This document shows, in pieces, positions 1-8,262 of a DNA stretch of 46,729 bases. Source of the DNA: an uncultured Bacteroidales bacterium (GTDB taxonomy: Bacteria; Bacteroidota; Bacteroidia; Bacteroidales; Bacteroidaceae); the NCBI GenBank assembly GCA_902776455.1, contig CACYQI010000027.1, positions 1-46,729 on the forward strand. The letters run 5' to 3'. The notes beneath the pieces were generated by a model. It had not been told where the DNA came from. It did no database searches and saw nothing but the letters and a program-made list of their open reading frames with translations. Both the position numbers and the translations under genes were made by a program. Each line of letters opens with the position of its first letter. Within the stretch, counting starts at the first letter, position 1.

Positions 1-100
1 GCCCTTTCGGGGCTTAGTTTTGTTAATGCAATTGGCCCGGGGGTTGACACCCCCGTCTGTAGTCTGTCGCGCCTTCGGCGCTTTTCCCCGGACACCAATT
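1..100 (+). repeat. right part of a dispersed element with terminal inverted repeats (copy 1)
   Basis: The first 100 bases match the right half of the elements at 9964-10227 and 10747-11066: a GGGGC-rich stretch, a GGGGGTTGACACCCCC hairpin, a CGCCTTCGGCG hairpin and the end CCCCGGACACCAAT. The left half lies outside the window. AT-rich heptamers of the type GAATTAT follow at about 105-140. Confidence 0.7.
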
Positions 101-245
101 AATAATTATGAATTATCAATAGTGAATTATGAATTGATATAGAACAACGGACAACAACTAAAAGCCGAAAGAAACAGACTACACCTTGCTACTCTGGCGA
201 TGGGGTTGCGTTTCCTTTGATAGAGATGATTTGTCGCGCTAATAG

Positions 246-410
246 GAGCTGACGCTTCCCAGCGTCAGCATAGTCAAGATGCAGGGAGTATCCCGACGCT
301 GGGAAGCGTCGGCTCCTAAGGAAGCATAGTCACGATGCAGAAAGTATCCCGACGCTGGGGAGCGTCGGCTCCTAAGGAAGCATAGTCCCAACGCTGGGGA
401 GCGTCGGCTC
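246..410. repeat. cluster of four short hairpins downstream of the GH25 gene
   Basis: Four hairpins of one family lie at 248-269, 293-312, 350-369 and 389-408. The first has stem GCTGACGCT/AGCGTCAGC. The second and third have CCGACGCT/AGCGTCGG, so the outer pairs change together. The fourth has CCAACGCT/AGCGTCGG and loses one pair. A shared GGCTCCTAAGGAAGCATAGT segment separates them. They sit just past the stop of the minus-strand GH25 gene and may lie in its 3' UTR. No T-rich tract is present. Confidence 0.75.
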
Positions 411-425
411 CGATGAAGCTGGGGG

Positions 426-1316
426 CTAAGGTTCTGGGAGGGTGAGTTCTTGGAGTTCCTGCATGGTGCCGTTGAAGATGTTGCAATCCACGAACCCTCG
501 GATGCCCGATACTTTGCCGCAATCGGTGTGCTGCCAGAAGGTCCACTTCCCTGTGTACTCCAATTTGTCCACATAGTAGTGCGCTATCCAATAGGGATAG
601 ACATCGAACTCGGGCGTGTTGAGGTACTGCATCTTGAACTTGTAGCCGGTATAGAGAATGGGTTTCGCGCCGTACTTCTTCTCTGCCATGTTGAGCCAGG
701 TGAGCACATCGCGTCGGAGTTGTTCGGGAGTGAGGTTGCCGTTCTTCTCCACGTCGAGAATCGGAGGCAAATCGCCCGGCTCGAGTTGTGCCTGATGCAA
801 GAAGAAGTCAGCCTGCCTTCGCGGACTGATGCCTGGAATGAAGAAATGATAAGCACCTCTGATTATGTCGTTTCTGCGTGCTTGGGCAAAGTTCTCGTTG
901 AAGTTGTCGTCCAGCATTTTCTCGCCTTCCGTGGCCTTGATGAAGACAAAGCTGACAGGTGCATCGCCAATGGTGGCATTGCGAAGTTTCTCCCAGTTGA
1001 TGCGGTCCTGATAATGGCTGATGTCGATGCCACGCACTTCGTAGCCATCGGGATAGGTGGGTGTACCGTAGATGGCACGCCAGCGGAAGCTGAAGGGGCT
1101 GACGAATGTATAATAGAAGAAGCAGATGTAGGCGGCGGCAATAAGCAGTCCGCCGAGCCACATCACCCAGGAGGGAAAGCGGCGAAAGAAGAATACGCCG
1201 CGTCGTTTCCCCCGGGAAGATTTCTTGCAGACCTTTCCCTTTCCTCTGACGGGAGAGGAAGTAAAGCCCCTCCTCTTGGAGGAGGAGGGGTGGTGGGATG
1301 AGGTCTTTGTCGTCAT
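426..1316 (-). CDS. GH25 family lysozyme (N-acetylmuramidase), membrane anchored
   Basis: This 296-aa protein is predicted to cleave the beta-1,4 MurNAc-GlcNAc bond of peptidoglycan. After a basic N-terminus (residues 1-47) comes one membrane segment at about 49-70, so the catalytic domain (about 95-290) should lie outside the cytoplasmic membrane. GH25 hallmarks are GIDISHYQ with Asp98, FIKATEG at about 125-131, GAYHFF at about 154-159, and LDVE with the acidic pair Asp188/Glu190. The ATG directly abuts the stop codon of the phosphofructokinase gene (no spacer), which implies co-transcription. The stretch coding for about residues 8-30 resembles the GC-rich intergenic hairpin repeats seen elsewhere (for example 12865-12980), so the basic extension may be repeat-derived. 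The family assignment is firm; the cellular role is inferred. Confidence 0.9.
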   Translation of the reverse strand: MTTKTSSHHPSSSKRRGFTSSPVRGKGKVCKKSSRGKRRGVFFFRRFPSWVMWLGGLLIAAAYICFFYYTFVSPFSFRWRAIYGTPTYPDGYEVRGIDISHYQDRINWEKLRNATIGDAPVSFVFIKATEGEKMLDDNFNENFAQARRNDIIRGAYHFFIPGISPRRQADFFLHQAQLEPGDLPPILDVEKNGNLTPEQLRRDVLTWLNMAEKKYGAKPILYTGYKFKMQYLNTPEFDVYPYWIAHYYVDKLEYTGKWTFWQHTDCGKVSGIRGFVDCNIFNGTMQELQELTLPEP

Positions 1317-2966
1317 TTACTTGCTCTGTTCGAGTGCCAAGGTCTTGGTACACTGGTCGCACACTTCGCTTGGCCCCCAGTACTGGATGGGACCGGGATA
1401 GATGTAGCAGGTGTTCTTAGCCCACTCTTCGCGCTTGGCGGCAAAAGTCTTGAAGGGCGCACCGTCCAGCTCGACAAGAGCCTTGCGGATGACGGGCTTC
1501 ATGGCACCATTGCGGCGCTCCATGTTCATCATCATCGTGATGGGCACACCGCCTGCAATCCACTCTGCAGCAGGAGCTGTGGTGTTCTTGATGACGCTCA
1601 TGTAGCCAGTCTTGCCGTTGGCAATCAAGCGGCTGGCGTTGTAGCCGAGGCTGTAGCAGTAGTCGGCATCGTAGTTGCTGGGAGCGGCGCAACGGCCTTC
1701 GTAGCCGAAGAAGTGGTGCTGAGGAGCGAACTTACCATTGTACTTGCCTTCCTTCTTCCATGCTTCGAGCTTCATGGCTACCATAGCCGAGAGGAGCTTC
1801 TCCGTCTCGATGAGGCTGACCTGCACGTTGCCGTGAGGATCGCGGTCGAGGCAAAGCTGACGCTCTACGTCCTTCGGCAGACTCTCGAGCACGGCAAGGT
1901 TCTCCTTGGCGATGTGCTGCTTGACGAATGCCACCTGTGCATCCTTGCTCTCGAACTCGCGGCTTTCGCCTGTAGCGGGGTCGGTGAGCACTTCGTTCAG
2001 CTCTGCGATGAGTTTCTTGATGGAGGGAACAAATTCAATCAGACCTTCGGGGATGAGGACGGTACCGAAATTGTTGCCGTCGGCAGCGCGGTCGGCCACA
2101 ATCTTAGCGATGTAGGTCACAACCTCGTCGAGGCTCATTTCCTTCTTCTCCACCTCCTCGCTGATGAGACAGACGTTGGGTTGCGTCTGAAGTGCACACT
2201 CAAGGGCGATGTGGCTGGCGCTGCGGCCCATGAGCTTGATGAAGTGCCAGTACTTGCGGGCGCTGTTGCAGTCGCGCTGGATGTTGCCAATCAGTTCGCT
2301 GTAGGTCTTGCAGGCTGTGTCGAAGCCGAAGCTTGTCTCAATCTGTTCGTTCTTCAGGTCGCCGTCGATGGTCTTGGGGCAACCGATGACCTGCACGCCA
2401 TAGTTCTTGGCTGCATAGTACTCGGCCAGCACACAGGCATTCGTATTGCTGTCGTCGCCACCGATGATGACGAGAGCCTTGATGCCCAGCTCGCGGAGAA
2501 TCTCGATGCCGCTCTCGAACTGTTCCTCCTTCTCGAGCTTCGTGCGGCCAGAGCCAATGATGTCGAAGCCGCCGGTGTTGCGATACTCATCGATGAACTC
2601 GTCGGTGAACTCCACATACTTGTGGTCAACGAGTCCGCCGGGGCCCATCAGGAAGCCGTAGAGCTTGCAGCTCTTGTTGAGGGACTTCACGCCGTCGTAG
2701 AGACCGCTGATGACGTTGTGACCGCCAGGAGCCTGACCGCCGCTGAGGATGATGCCGACGTTGAACGGCTCGAGAGCCTTCTGTTCTCCAGCCTCGAAGG
2801 TAATGACGGGCATACCGTAGGTGTTTGGGAACATTGCTTTGATTTCATCCTGATTGCCAACGCTCTGTGTGGCAGCGCCTTCTACGGCTACAACCGGCCC
2901 TTGCAGAGCCTTTGGAAGTTTGGGTTGATAGGCGGCACGAGCCACCTGAAGTGTACTTTTCTTCAT
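1317..2966 (-). CDS. pfp: diphosphate--fructose-6-phosphate 1-phosphotransferase (PPi-PFK)
   Basis: This 549-aa cytoplasmic enzyme phosphorylates fructose 6-phosphate with pyrophosphate instead of ATP, reversibly, in glycolysis. Its length fits the long (about 550 aa) PFP class. The donor-specificity signature is plain: GGDDS at residues 169-173, where Asp172 replaces the Gly of ATP enzymes, and PKTIDGDL with Lys198, Asp201 and Asp203. MGRSASHIALEC forms the fructose 6-phosphate side. I chose the ATG at 2966 (MKKSTLQ). An in-frame ATG at 3017 would overlap the stop of the upstream CotH gene and adds a 17-residue non-conserved extension. The 47-bp spacer upstream is A-rich with no clear promoter, so transcription from CotH is possible. 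The lysozyme gene follows directly. Confidence 0.95.
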   Translation of the reverse strand: MKKSTLQVARAAYQPKLPKALQGPVVAVEGAATQSVGNQDEIKAMFPNTYGMPVITFEAGEQKALEPFNVGIILSGGQAPGGHNVISGLYDGVKSLNKSCKLYGFLMGPGGLVDHKYVEFTDEFIDEYRNTGGFDIIGSGRTKLEKEEQFESGIEILRELGIKALVIIGGDDSNTNACVLAEYYAAKNYGVQVIGCPKTIDGDLKNEQIETSFGFDTACKTYSELIGNIQRDCNSARKYWHFIKLMGRSASHIALECALQTQPNVCLISEEVEKKEMSLDEVVTYIAKIVADRAADGNNFGTVLIPEGLIEFVPSIKKLIAELNEVLTDPATGESREFESKDAQVAFVKQHIAKENLAVLESLPKDVERQLCLDRDPHGNVQVSLIETEKLLSAMVAMKLEAWKKEGKYNGKFAPQHHFFGYEGRCAAPSNYDADYCYSLGYNASRLIANGKTGYMSVIKNTTAPAAEWIAGGVPITMMMNMERRNGAMKPVIRKALVELDGAPFKTFAAKREEWAKNTCYIYPGPIQYWGPSEVCDQCTKTLALEQSK

Positions 2967-3013
2967 GATTTTTTTTGTTTTTGGTTTATGAGTTATTTGG
3001 TTGTCGATTATTC

Positions 3014-6000
3014 TCATTTTATCACTTTCTTTATTGTCGTGCCGTCGCTCATGCGGAGGATGTTCAATCCGCGTCGGGGAGCAGGCAGCTTGCGGCCTTG
3101 CACATCATAGACGCTTCCTTCGCTCTCGGCTTGTACGGAGCTTATTCCATCCTCGTCGCTATAGACGTTGACGGTGGCTGTGGCCTGCTTGTTGGAGCCG
3201 TCGGTTGCCTTGGCGGTGATGATGGCGGTACCGGAAGAAATGGCGGTGACGATGCCGTCATGAGCCGTAGCGACGCTTTCGTCGGAGGAAAGCCAAAGCA
3301 GACTCTTGTCGGTAGCTGTAGCGGGAAGTATGGTGACGCTCAGGACGGAGTCGTTCCCGGCAATCATATCGATGCTGTTCGGCTCAATCGAAATCGACGA
3401 GACGGAAGTCACAGAAAGCATCACATCGTAGCTCACATCGCTCGGATGGCAATCAACACCGTCGGCTGTGGCAAAGCATTGATTCTTCAACTCATAGGTG
3501 CCTCCGGCGAAGTCCTCGCTGCCGAGGAGGTTGAAGGTGAGGGCTGTTCCCTTGCTGCTTGCGAAGTTCGTGTTGTCCGGAGCATAGACGATGAGCCTGT
3601 AGCATCGGCTGAAGTCGGCGGACAGCGGGTCGTCGGAGAGGGTTGACTCAATGACATGAGAGATGTGGGAAGCCGTATTCACCTTCGAGTTGAAAACAAG
3701 ACTTCCTTCTTCTATGGACAAGCCTTCCGAAAGGACGATGTCTGCCTGGTATGCTGTGGCGGGACGGCTCATTTTGAACCATACCGTCACTTTACGTGTG
3801 CCACCGGCTTTCACTCCAGCATCGCTGGAGTAGAGGTTGGCTGCAAGCGGTTCGTCGCCGAGGGGTACGTCGTTCACGATGCGACGTACTGTTACCACAT
3901 CTGCTACGTCGATGTTTCCGTCCAGGTTGGCATCGGCATTGAGCACTTCGAAGCCATCGGGAGTCTCGCCCGTCAGATAGGATGCAATCCAAAGCACATC
4001 CGTCTCTTCCAGTTTGCCGTTGTTGTTGACATCGCCTGCCAGCTCACTCTTATTATAATATGTTCCGTCGTTTGTCTTGAGGACTATGGCATGGGTGGCA
4101 TCGAAGACGGGATGAGCATCCTCGCCTATCGTCTGATACCATACTGGCTCCATGACTTTTCCGTCGTTGAGCAGGTAGCAGAGCCGGCCGTTCTCGACTT
4201 GCTCGTCGTCGATGCGTATAACCTGCGTGGTAGCGTTGCTGTAGGAGAAGAGGACATCCGCGGTGCCTCGGTAGAAGTCGTTGCGGTAATTGTAGCCTTC
4301 GACGGTGCCTATGTTGAAACAACTCTGTATGGTGCCGTCCGTACCAATCCAGCCACAGATGGCTGCACTCTCGCTGCTGCCTGTGATGTTGCCTGTATTG
4401 TAGCAGTTGGAGATGGTGAAGGTACACGTTGAGCTGTAGTTGCAGCCGATGATGCCGGCAGCATTGACGCCATAAGCAGTCACATTGGCTTCGTTGCCGA
4501 CACAGGAGAAGCTGACTTTTCCTGCTCCCATTGAGCCGCCAGCCAATCCGACGTAGTTGGCGCCGCTGATGCTACAGCTGCTGTCGAGGATGAGGTTGCT
4601 GATGGCAGCACCACCGCTGACTACGCCGAAGAGACCCGTGTAGTCGTCGCCTGTGACGTGCAGGTTGCTGATGCGATGTCCCTGTCCGTCGAAACTTCCT
4701 CTGAACGATTTCCGCGTCGTGCCGATGGGTATGAACTGGTCATTGTAGCCTTCCATGTCGATGTCTGTCTCGAGGAAGCCTTGACTGTACTGAGCGCCGC
4801 CGGCAACTGCCTGGCTGAACTCGATGAGCTGCTCGGGCGTCGAGATGTGGTAAACAGAGTCGGTATAGAGAGTTCCGGGATTGTAGCCGAGATAGTCGTC
4901 AATCCATTCCAAGCGTTCAGGAATATAGTATCGCAGCACATCCATTTCGGCTTCGAAGGAACCGAGGGCACTGACGTTCTGATGAACGCGGGTGTTCAGT
5001 ATGGGCCATCGGATGAAGTTGAGTCGTTGCGAAGCGTCGATTTCCTGTGCCATGCTGTCTATATAAGCCACGAGTGTCTTTTCGTCGAGCAGTCCTTCTT
5101 TGCGGTTCTCTTTCCAGAGTTGCTTCAACATCTGGTCGGCTGCATCGTCTTTGAGGATGCGGTTCACGAAAGACCTCATGTTGCCTGCAGCACTACCGCC
5201 GGTGCGGAATATCCAGTCGCTGCGATTGCATACAGGATAGATGCGATTGTCGTTGTTGAAGGCAAGGTCGAAATCCCAGCTCGGAGCGACATGGAACTGC
5301 GACTCCTCACGCTCCTTATACATATACGTGCTCCAATAAACGTCTGTGTTGCCCGAGAACTCGCCGATGAGGAAGTGCTTGAGAAACGACTCCAGGTCGA
5401 GGTACTTGCGATAGCCGTTCTCGAGGTCGGTATAGTTGCTTGCAAAGACAGCCGACTCCATCAGGTTGAAGTAATTCTTGATGTAGTCGTGCTGCTGGGT
5501 TGTGATGTCGTCGTCGCCCGGGTGCTTGATGGTGACGGGGTTGCCGTGACTGCTGGTGAACCAGCTTGTCTCCTCGCTGGCGTATGCATCGACTTCGATG
5601 AGATATCCTCCTGTCAGTTCCGGCTCTTCGTTGTCCCATGTCTCCATTTCCGTGACGGGGACGCGATTCTTATCGACCGATACCTGGTCGCACAACTGAT
5701 AGCATCCCTTGTACTCGCCGTTCATGATGACATCGACGGGCTGGCACCACGGTGTGTAGGGAGCACCTACGCGCTTGCTAACCTCGAAGGCCAGGCAGTT
5801 GCGCAGCAGGGTCTTGTCGCCGTAGTTGTTTATGAGCGTCCATTTCTTGGCTTTGGCCGGGCTTTCCTGTGCCGAGCCTCTGAGCATGTGGTGGCTCTTT
5901 CCGTCGGCAAACTTGATGCGCCACGGCTTCTTCGGGAATCCCCATGAAGCATTGCCTCGCCCGCGAGCCGTGATGGGGTATTCCTGGATGCGTGTGCCGC

Positions 6001-6625
6001 CGTCGTAGGTGATGGTGATGTTCGACGGCATCTCGTTCACCTTATCCCTCGGGTCGTAGCCCGCATAGGTGTGAATGCTGACGGTAGGAAGGTTTGTCAC
6101 CTGATACCAGACGGAATCCTTTCCTTCGCCTTCGTAGCCGTAGAACTCCAGTTCCGCTATGTTGCAACGTGCATCGTTCGGGCCAACGTAGCGGACATAG
6201 CGGAAGCCGCGTGTCACAGGGACATCGGCATAGTCCATCCTTCTTTCTTCCCCTACTTCGGGAATGAGGTAGAGGGGTACGGCATCGAGGAAGTCGGGGC
6301 TGTTGCTGCCCTCGAAGAGACCCAACTGAACTCGTTTCAGCTGACTGACACGTGGACTCCACCCCACTTTCGTGATGACGTGGGCTGTGCCAAGGTCGAG
6401 GCCGACCCATGTTTGTGAACGGTCCATCGAGGCATAGAAGGTGTCGAAGTCACCGTCGAAGGCACATGCGAGGGTGTTGACGGTTTCGCTCGGGCTATTG
6501 GTGTCATAGTCGATATTAGCCGAACCGATTGGGGTTCCCTCCAGCTTTGTAGAGGTAGGGACATCCTGAGCATAACTGCACAGGACAGTCATCAACAGGA
6601 ATAGAAGAAATGGGGTTCTTTTCAT
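3014..6625 (-). CDS. secreted multidomain CotH-family protein with dockerin-like, cohesin-like and Ig-like modules
   Basis: A 1203-aa exported protein with signal peptide at residues 1-20. Modules in order: a discoidin-like beta-sandwich (about 30-165); a CotH kinase-like domain (about 185-580) with RGRGNASWGFPKKPWR and WDFDLAFNND, whose Asp451/Asp453 are candidate metal ligands; GLUG-like beta-helix repeats (about 590-780); a dockerin-type pair of Ca-binding loops (about 863-920, GDVNNNGKLEETDVLW and ADANLDGNIDVADV); a cohesin-like beta-sandwich (about 930-1075); a Big_2 Ig-like domain (about 1085-1165); and the tail VYDVQGRKL...GTTIKKVIK. CotH proteins in other bacteria are protein kinases or surface proteins; the substrate here is unknown. 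The ATG at 6625 was chosen because the promoter at 6647-6654 would leave an upstream ATG at 6649 outside the transcript. The CotH call is firm; the cohesin-like call is tentative. Confidence 0.88.
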   Translation of the reverse strand: MKRTPFLLFLLMTVLCSYAQDVPTSTKLEGTPIGSANIDYDTNSPSETVNTLACAFDGDFDTFYASMDRSQTWVGLDLGTAHVITKVGWSPRVSQLKRVQLGLFEGSNSPDFLDAVPLYLIPEVGEERRMDYADVPVTRGFRYVRYVGPNDARCNIAELEFYGYEGEGKDSVWYQVTNLPTVSIHTYAGYDPRDKVNEMPSNITITYDGGTRIQEYPITARGRGNASWGFPKKPWRIKFADGKSHHMLRGSAQESPAKAKKWTLINNYGDKTLLRNCLAFEVSKRVGAPYTPWCQPVDVIMNGEYKGCYQLCDQVSVDKNRVPVTEMETWDNEEPELTGGYLIEVDAYASEETSWFTSSHGNPVTIKHPGDDDITTQQHDYIKNYFNLMESAVFASNYTDLENGYRKYLDLESFLKHFLIGEFSGNTDVYWSTYMYKEREESQFHVAPSWDFDLAFNNDNRIYPVCNRSDWIFRTGGSAAGNMRSFVNRILKDDAADQMLKQLWKENRKEGLLDEKTLVAYIDSMAQEIDASQRLNFIRWPILNTRVHQNVSALGSFEAEMDVLRYYIPERLEWIDDYLGYNPGTLYTDSVYHISTPEQLIEFSQAVAGGAQYSQGFLETDIDMEGYNDQFIPIGTTRKSFRGSFDGQGHRISNLHVTGDDYTGLFGVVSGGAAISNLILDSSCSISGANYVGLAGGSMGAGKVSFSCVGNEANVTAYGVNAAGIIGCNYSSTCTFTISNCYNTGNITGSSESAAICGWIGTDGTIQSCFNIGTVEGYNYRNDFYRGTADVLFSYSNATTQVIRIDDEQVENGRLCYLLNDGKVMEPVWYQTIGEDAHPVFDATHAIVLKTNDGTYYNKSELAGDVNNNGKLEETDVLWIASYLTGETPDGFEVLNADANLDGNIDVADVVTVRRIVNDVPLGDEPLAANLYSSDAGVKAGGTRKVTVWFKMSRPATAYQADIVLSEGLSIEEGSLVFNSKVNTASHISHVIESTLSDDPLSADFSRCYRLIVYAPDNTNFASSKGTALTFNLLGSEDFAGGTYELKNQCFATADGVDCHPSDVSYDVMLSVTSVSSISIEPNSIDMIAGNDSVLSVTILPATATDKSLLWLSSDESVATAHDGIVTAISSGTAIITAKATDGSNKQATATVNVYSDEDGISSVQAESEGSVYDVQGRKLPAPRRGLNILRMSDGTTIKKVIK

Positions 6626-6646
6626 CTTAGGTCGCTTTTCAGCCTG

Positions 6647-6654
6647 CAAAAGTA
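6647..6654 (-). promoter_or_regulatory. Bacteroidetes-type -7 promoter element of the CotH gene
   Basis: On the minus strand the sequence reads TACTTTTG, matching TAnnTTTG. The expected start of transcription near 6640 leaves a leader of about 15 nt before the ATG at 6625. The -33 match is weak (CTTG about 20 bp upstream). Confidence 0.6.
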
Positions 6655-6759
6655 GCTCTATTTTTCTTAAAATGCAAGCAAAGCACTACTTTTTAATTAA
6701 ATAAGGTATATAAGTACATTTTATGTGCCGTTTCTTTTCGCTTTTATTGCAGAAAAAGC

Positions 6760-6767
6760 TAACTTTG
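6760..6767 (+). promoter_or_regulatory. Bacteroidetes-type -7 promoter element of the propeller/lipoprotein/SGNH operon
   Basis: TAACTTTG matches TAnnTTTG exactly. The predicted start near 6774 leaves a leader of about 23 nt before the ATG at 6797. It lies in a 171-bp spacer that also holds the divergent CotH promoter. Confidence 0.7.
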
Positions 6768-6796
6768 CATGCAAAATTACGACGATAAGCACAGAA

Positions 6797-8152
6797 ATGA
6801 CAACATCATTCCGAATCCTTTTCACCCTTATCTTCCTTCTGCCCTTGACGCGAACGATGGCTCAGGGAGACATGACCCGCGAGGTGCCTGCCGACACGTT
6901 GCGATGGCCTGTGCCGCAGCTGGACGACAGTTGGAAACTGGAATTCCTTCCCCACAACAATGCCAACCACAACGTCTATGTCTATAAGGACAAGCTCTAC
7001 GACGGGCTGTTCACAAGGACGTTAGGATGGAACGGAGGCGATGGCGTACAGACGGTTGCCCTGCCCGGCGGCAATGTCTTCTGGAGCTTCAACGACAGCT
7101 TCTACGGAAGGGCCACAAGCAATATCTCGCGCATCCGGCAGTCGTGCAACTTCCCCCGAAACAGCATCATGGTGCAGACAGCTGGCGACGACGGACTGCC
7201 CGGCACGAAAAGCAGCAACCAGAAGTGGCTGGCCGACTGGGTGCAACGCACCAACGCATCGGCCGACGGCTACTATCATTGCCGCACGCACCTTCGCCAC
7301 CCGAAAGGAGAGAAGACGGACGCACAAATCAAGAAAGGCGAGATTGACCAGACCTATCTCTACTGGGCTGGCGACGGAACAGTCTTCGACGGACAGCTGC
7401 AGGTGCTATGGGCAGGTGTCTATAACGGCTCGCAGAACCTCATGCAGAACGACAACCGCGCCCTTGCCATCTACTCCCTCGAAGGCACTCCCGGCGACAA
7501 AAATTACCTCCAGCTCGTCAGCGTTGACCACAACTTCTTCGAGCATGACCCCATCGGCTACGGCGGCACACTTTGGGAGGACGAGGACGGACACACCTAT
7601 CTCTATGCTTGCCATCAGTTCAAGAAGAATGCCGACGATGTGCTCAACACGTCGTCGCCCGTCGTGGCACGTTCGCAGACGCACGACCTCCGTTCTCCCT
7701 GGCAGTACTACATCGCCGATGCCAACGGCACGTTCCATTGGCAAAGCTCCTACCCTACCGATGCCGAAGTGAACCGCTCGGCCATCAGCTCCAGAAGCGT
7801 CTCCACGGCTTGGGTCTTCAAGGACGGCGACTGGTACTACATGACGGCTCAGGGCTTCCCATACGGAAAGCAGGTGTATATCATGCGAAGCCGCAATCCA
7901 TGGGGACCCTTCGAAGAGTGCCACCAGCTCTGGACGATGCCGTATGTGCTCGACAAGCTCGGCACACGCACCTACCAGCACTTCTACATGCCGCACCTCC
8001 ATCAGACTCTCTCACGCGAAGGAGAACTCGTCTTCTCCACCAATACCGACTGCAAGGAGTGGAACGACAACTTCAACACGAAAGGTTCGGCCGACTTCTA
8101 CCGCCCCTACTTCTTCCGCGTCTATAACTGGAAAGCGGTATTTGAAAATTGA
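6797..8152 (+). CDS. secreted beta-propeller protein, DUF5005-like, probable glycan-active
   Basis: A 451-aa protein with signal peptide MTTSFRILFTLIFLLPLTR..AQ (about residues 1-22). An in-frame ATG at 6725 precedes the promoter, so 6797 is preferred. The body shows repeated blade-like strands (WSFNDSFYG, LYWAGDGTVFDGQL, GYGGTLWEDEDGHTYLYAC, DWYYMTAQGF), as in five-bladed propellers of the DUF5005/DUF4185 kind, which resemble GH43-type folds. Many Trp, Tyr and Asp residues suit sugar binding, but no catalytic residues can be assigned. The last codons and the stop (GAA AAT TGA) already lie in the GAAAATT heptamer tract that follows, so the C-terminus may have been trimmed or set by that repeat. 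It is first in a probable operon with a lipoprotein and an SGNH hydrolase. The family assignment is from memory of the pattern and is moderately sure. Confidence 0.65.
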   Translation: MTTSFRILFTLIFLLPLTRTMAQGDMTREVPADTLRWPVPQLDDSWKLEFLPHNNANHNVYVYKDKLYDGLFTRTLGWNGGDGVQTVALPGGNVFWSFNDSFYGRATSNISRIRQSCNFPRNSIMVQTAGDDGLPGTKSSNQKWLADWVQRTNASADGYYHCRTHLRHPKGEKTDAQIKKGEIDQTYLYWAGDGTVFDGQLQVLWAGVYNGSQNLMQNDNRALAIYSLEGTPGDKNYLQLVSVDHNFFEHDPIGYGGTLWEDEDGHTYLYACHQFKKNADDVLNTSSPVVARSQTHDLRSPWQYYIADANGTFHWQSSYPTDAEVNRSAISSRSVSTAWVFKDGDWYYMTAQGFPYGKQVYIMRSRNPWGPFEECHQLWTMPYVLDKLGTRTYQHFYMPHLHQTLSREGELVFSTNTDCKEWNDNFNTKGSADFYRPYFFRVYNWKAVFEN

Positions 8153-8183
8153 AAGTTGAAAATTGAAAGTTGAAAATTGAAAG
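8144..8183 (+). repeat. tandem heptamer tract GAAA(A/G)TT
   Basis: Five full 7-bp units alternate GAAAATT and GAAAGTT, with a partial sixth. The tract begins inside the 3' end of the preceding gene and supplies its stop codon. A complementary-sense tract (AACTTTC units) occurs at 20436-20470. Confidence 0.9.
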
Positions 8184-8245
8184 CCCCCCGCCCCCTTTAG
8201 GGGGAGTACCCCCTCTCCCACGGGAGAGGGATGGGGAGAGGCCGT
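8184..8245. repeat. GC-rich double-hairpin repeat (CTCTCCCxxGGGAGAGGG family)
   Basis: Two palindromes, CCCCCTTTAGGGGG and CCCTCTCCCACGGGAGAGGG, are followed by ATGGGGAGAGGC. The same module occurs at 12865-12980 and 20006-20068. Related fragments are seen in the 5' end of the GH25 gene and in mfd near 44730. Confidence 0.8.
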
Positions 8246-8262
8246 AAATTGAGAATTGAAAA

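Noticed and set aside
450-1301. 283-aa open frame on the plus strand opposite the GH25 gene
   Set aside because: It is the antisense shadow of a well-supported lysozyme gene and shows no domain or promoter of its own.
1713-3110. 465-aa open frame opposite the phosphofructokinase gene
   Set aside because: Long antisense frames are common opposite GC-skewed genes; composition is leucine/valine/aspartate-rich nonsense with no known motif.
4658-5947. 429-aa open frame opposite the CotH gene
   Set aside because: Shadow frame; the minus-strand protein has a signal peptide and several recognisable domains.
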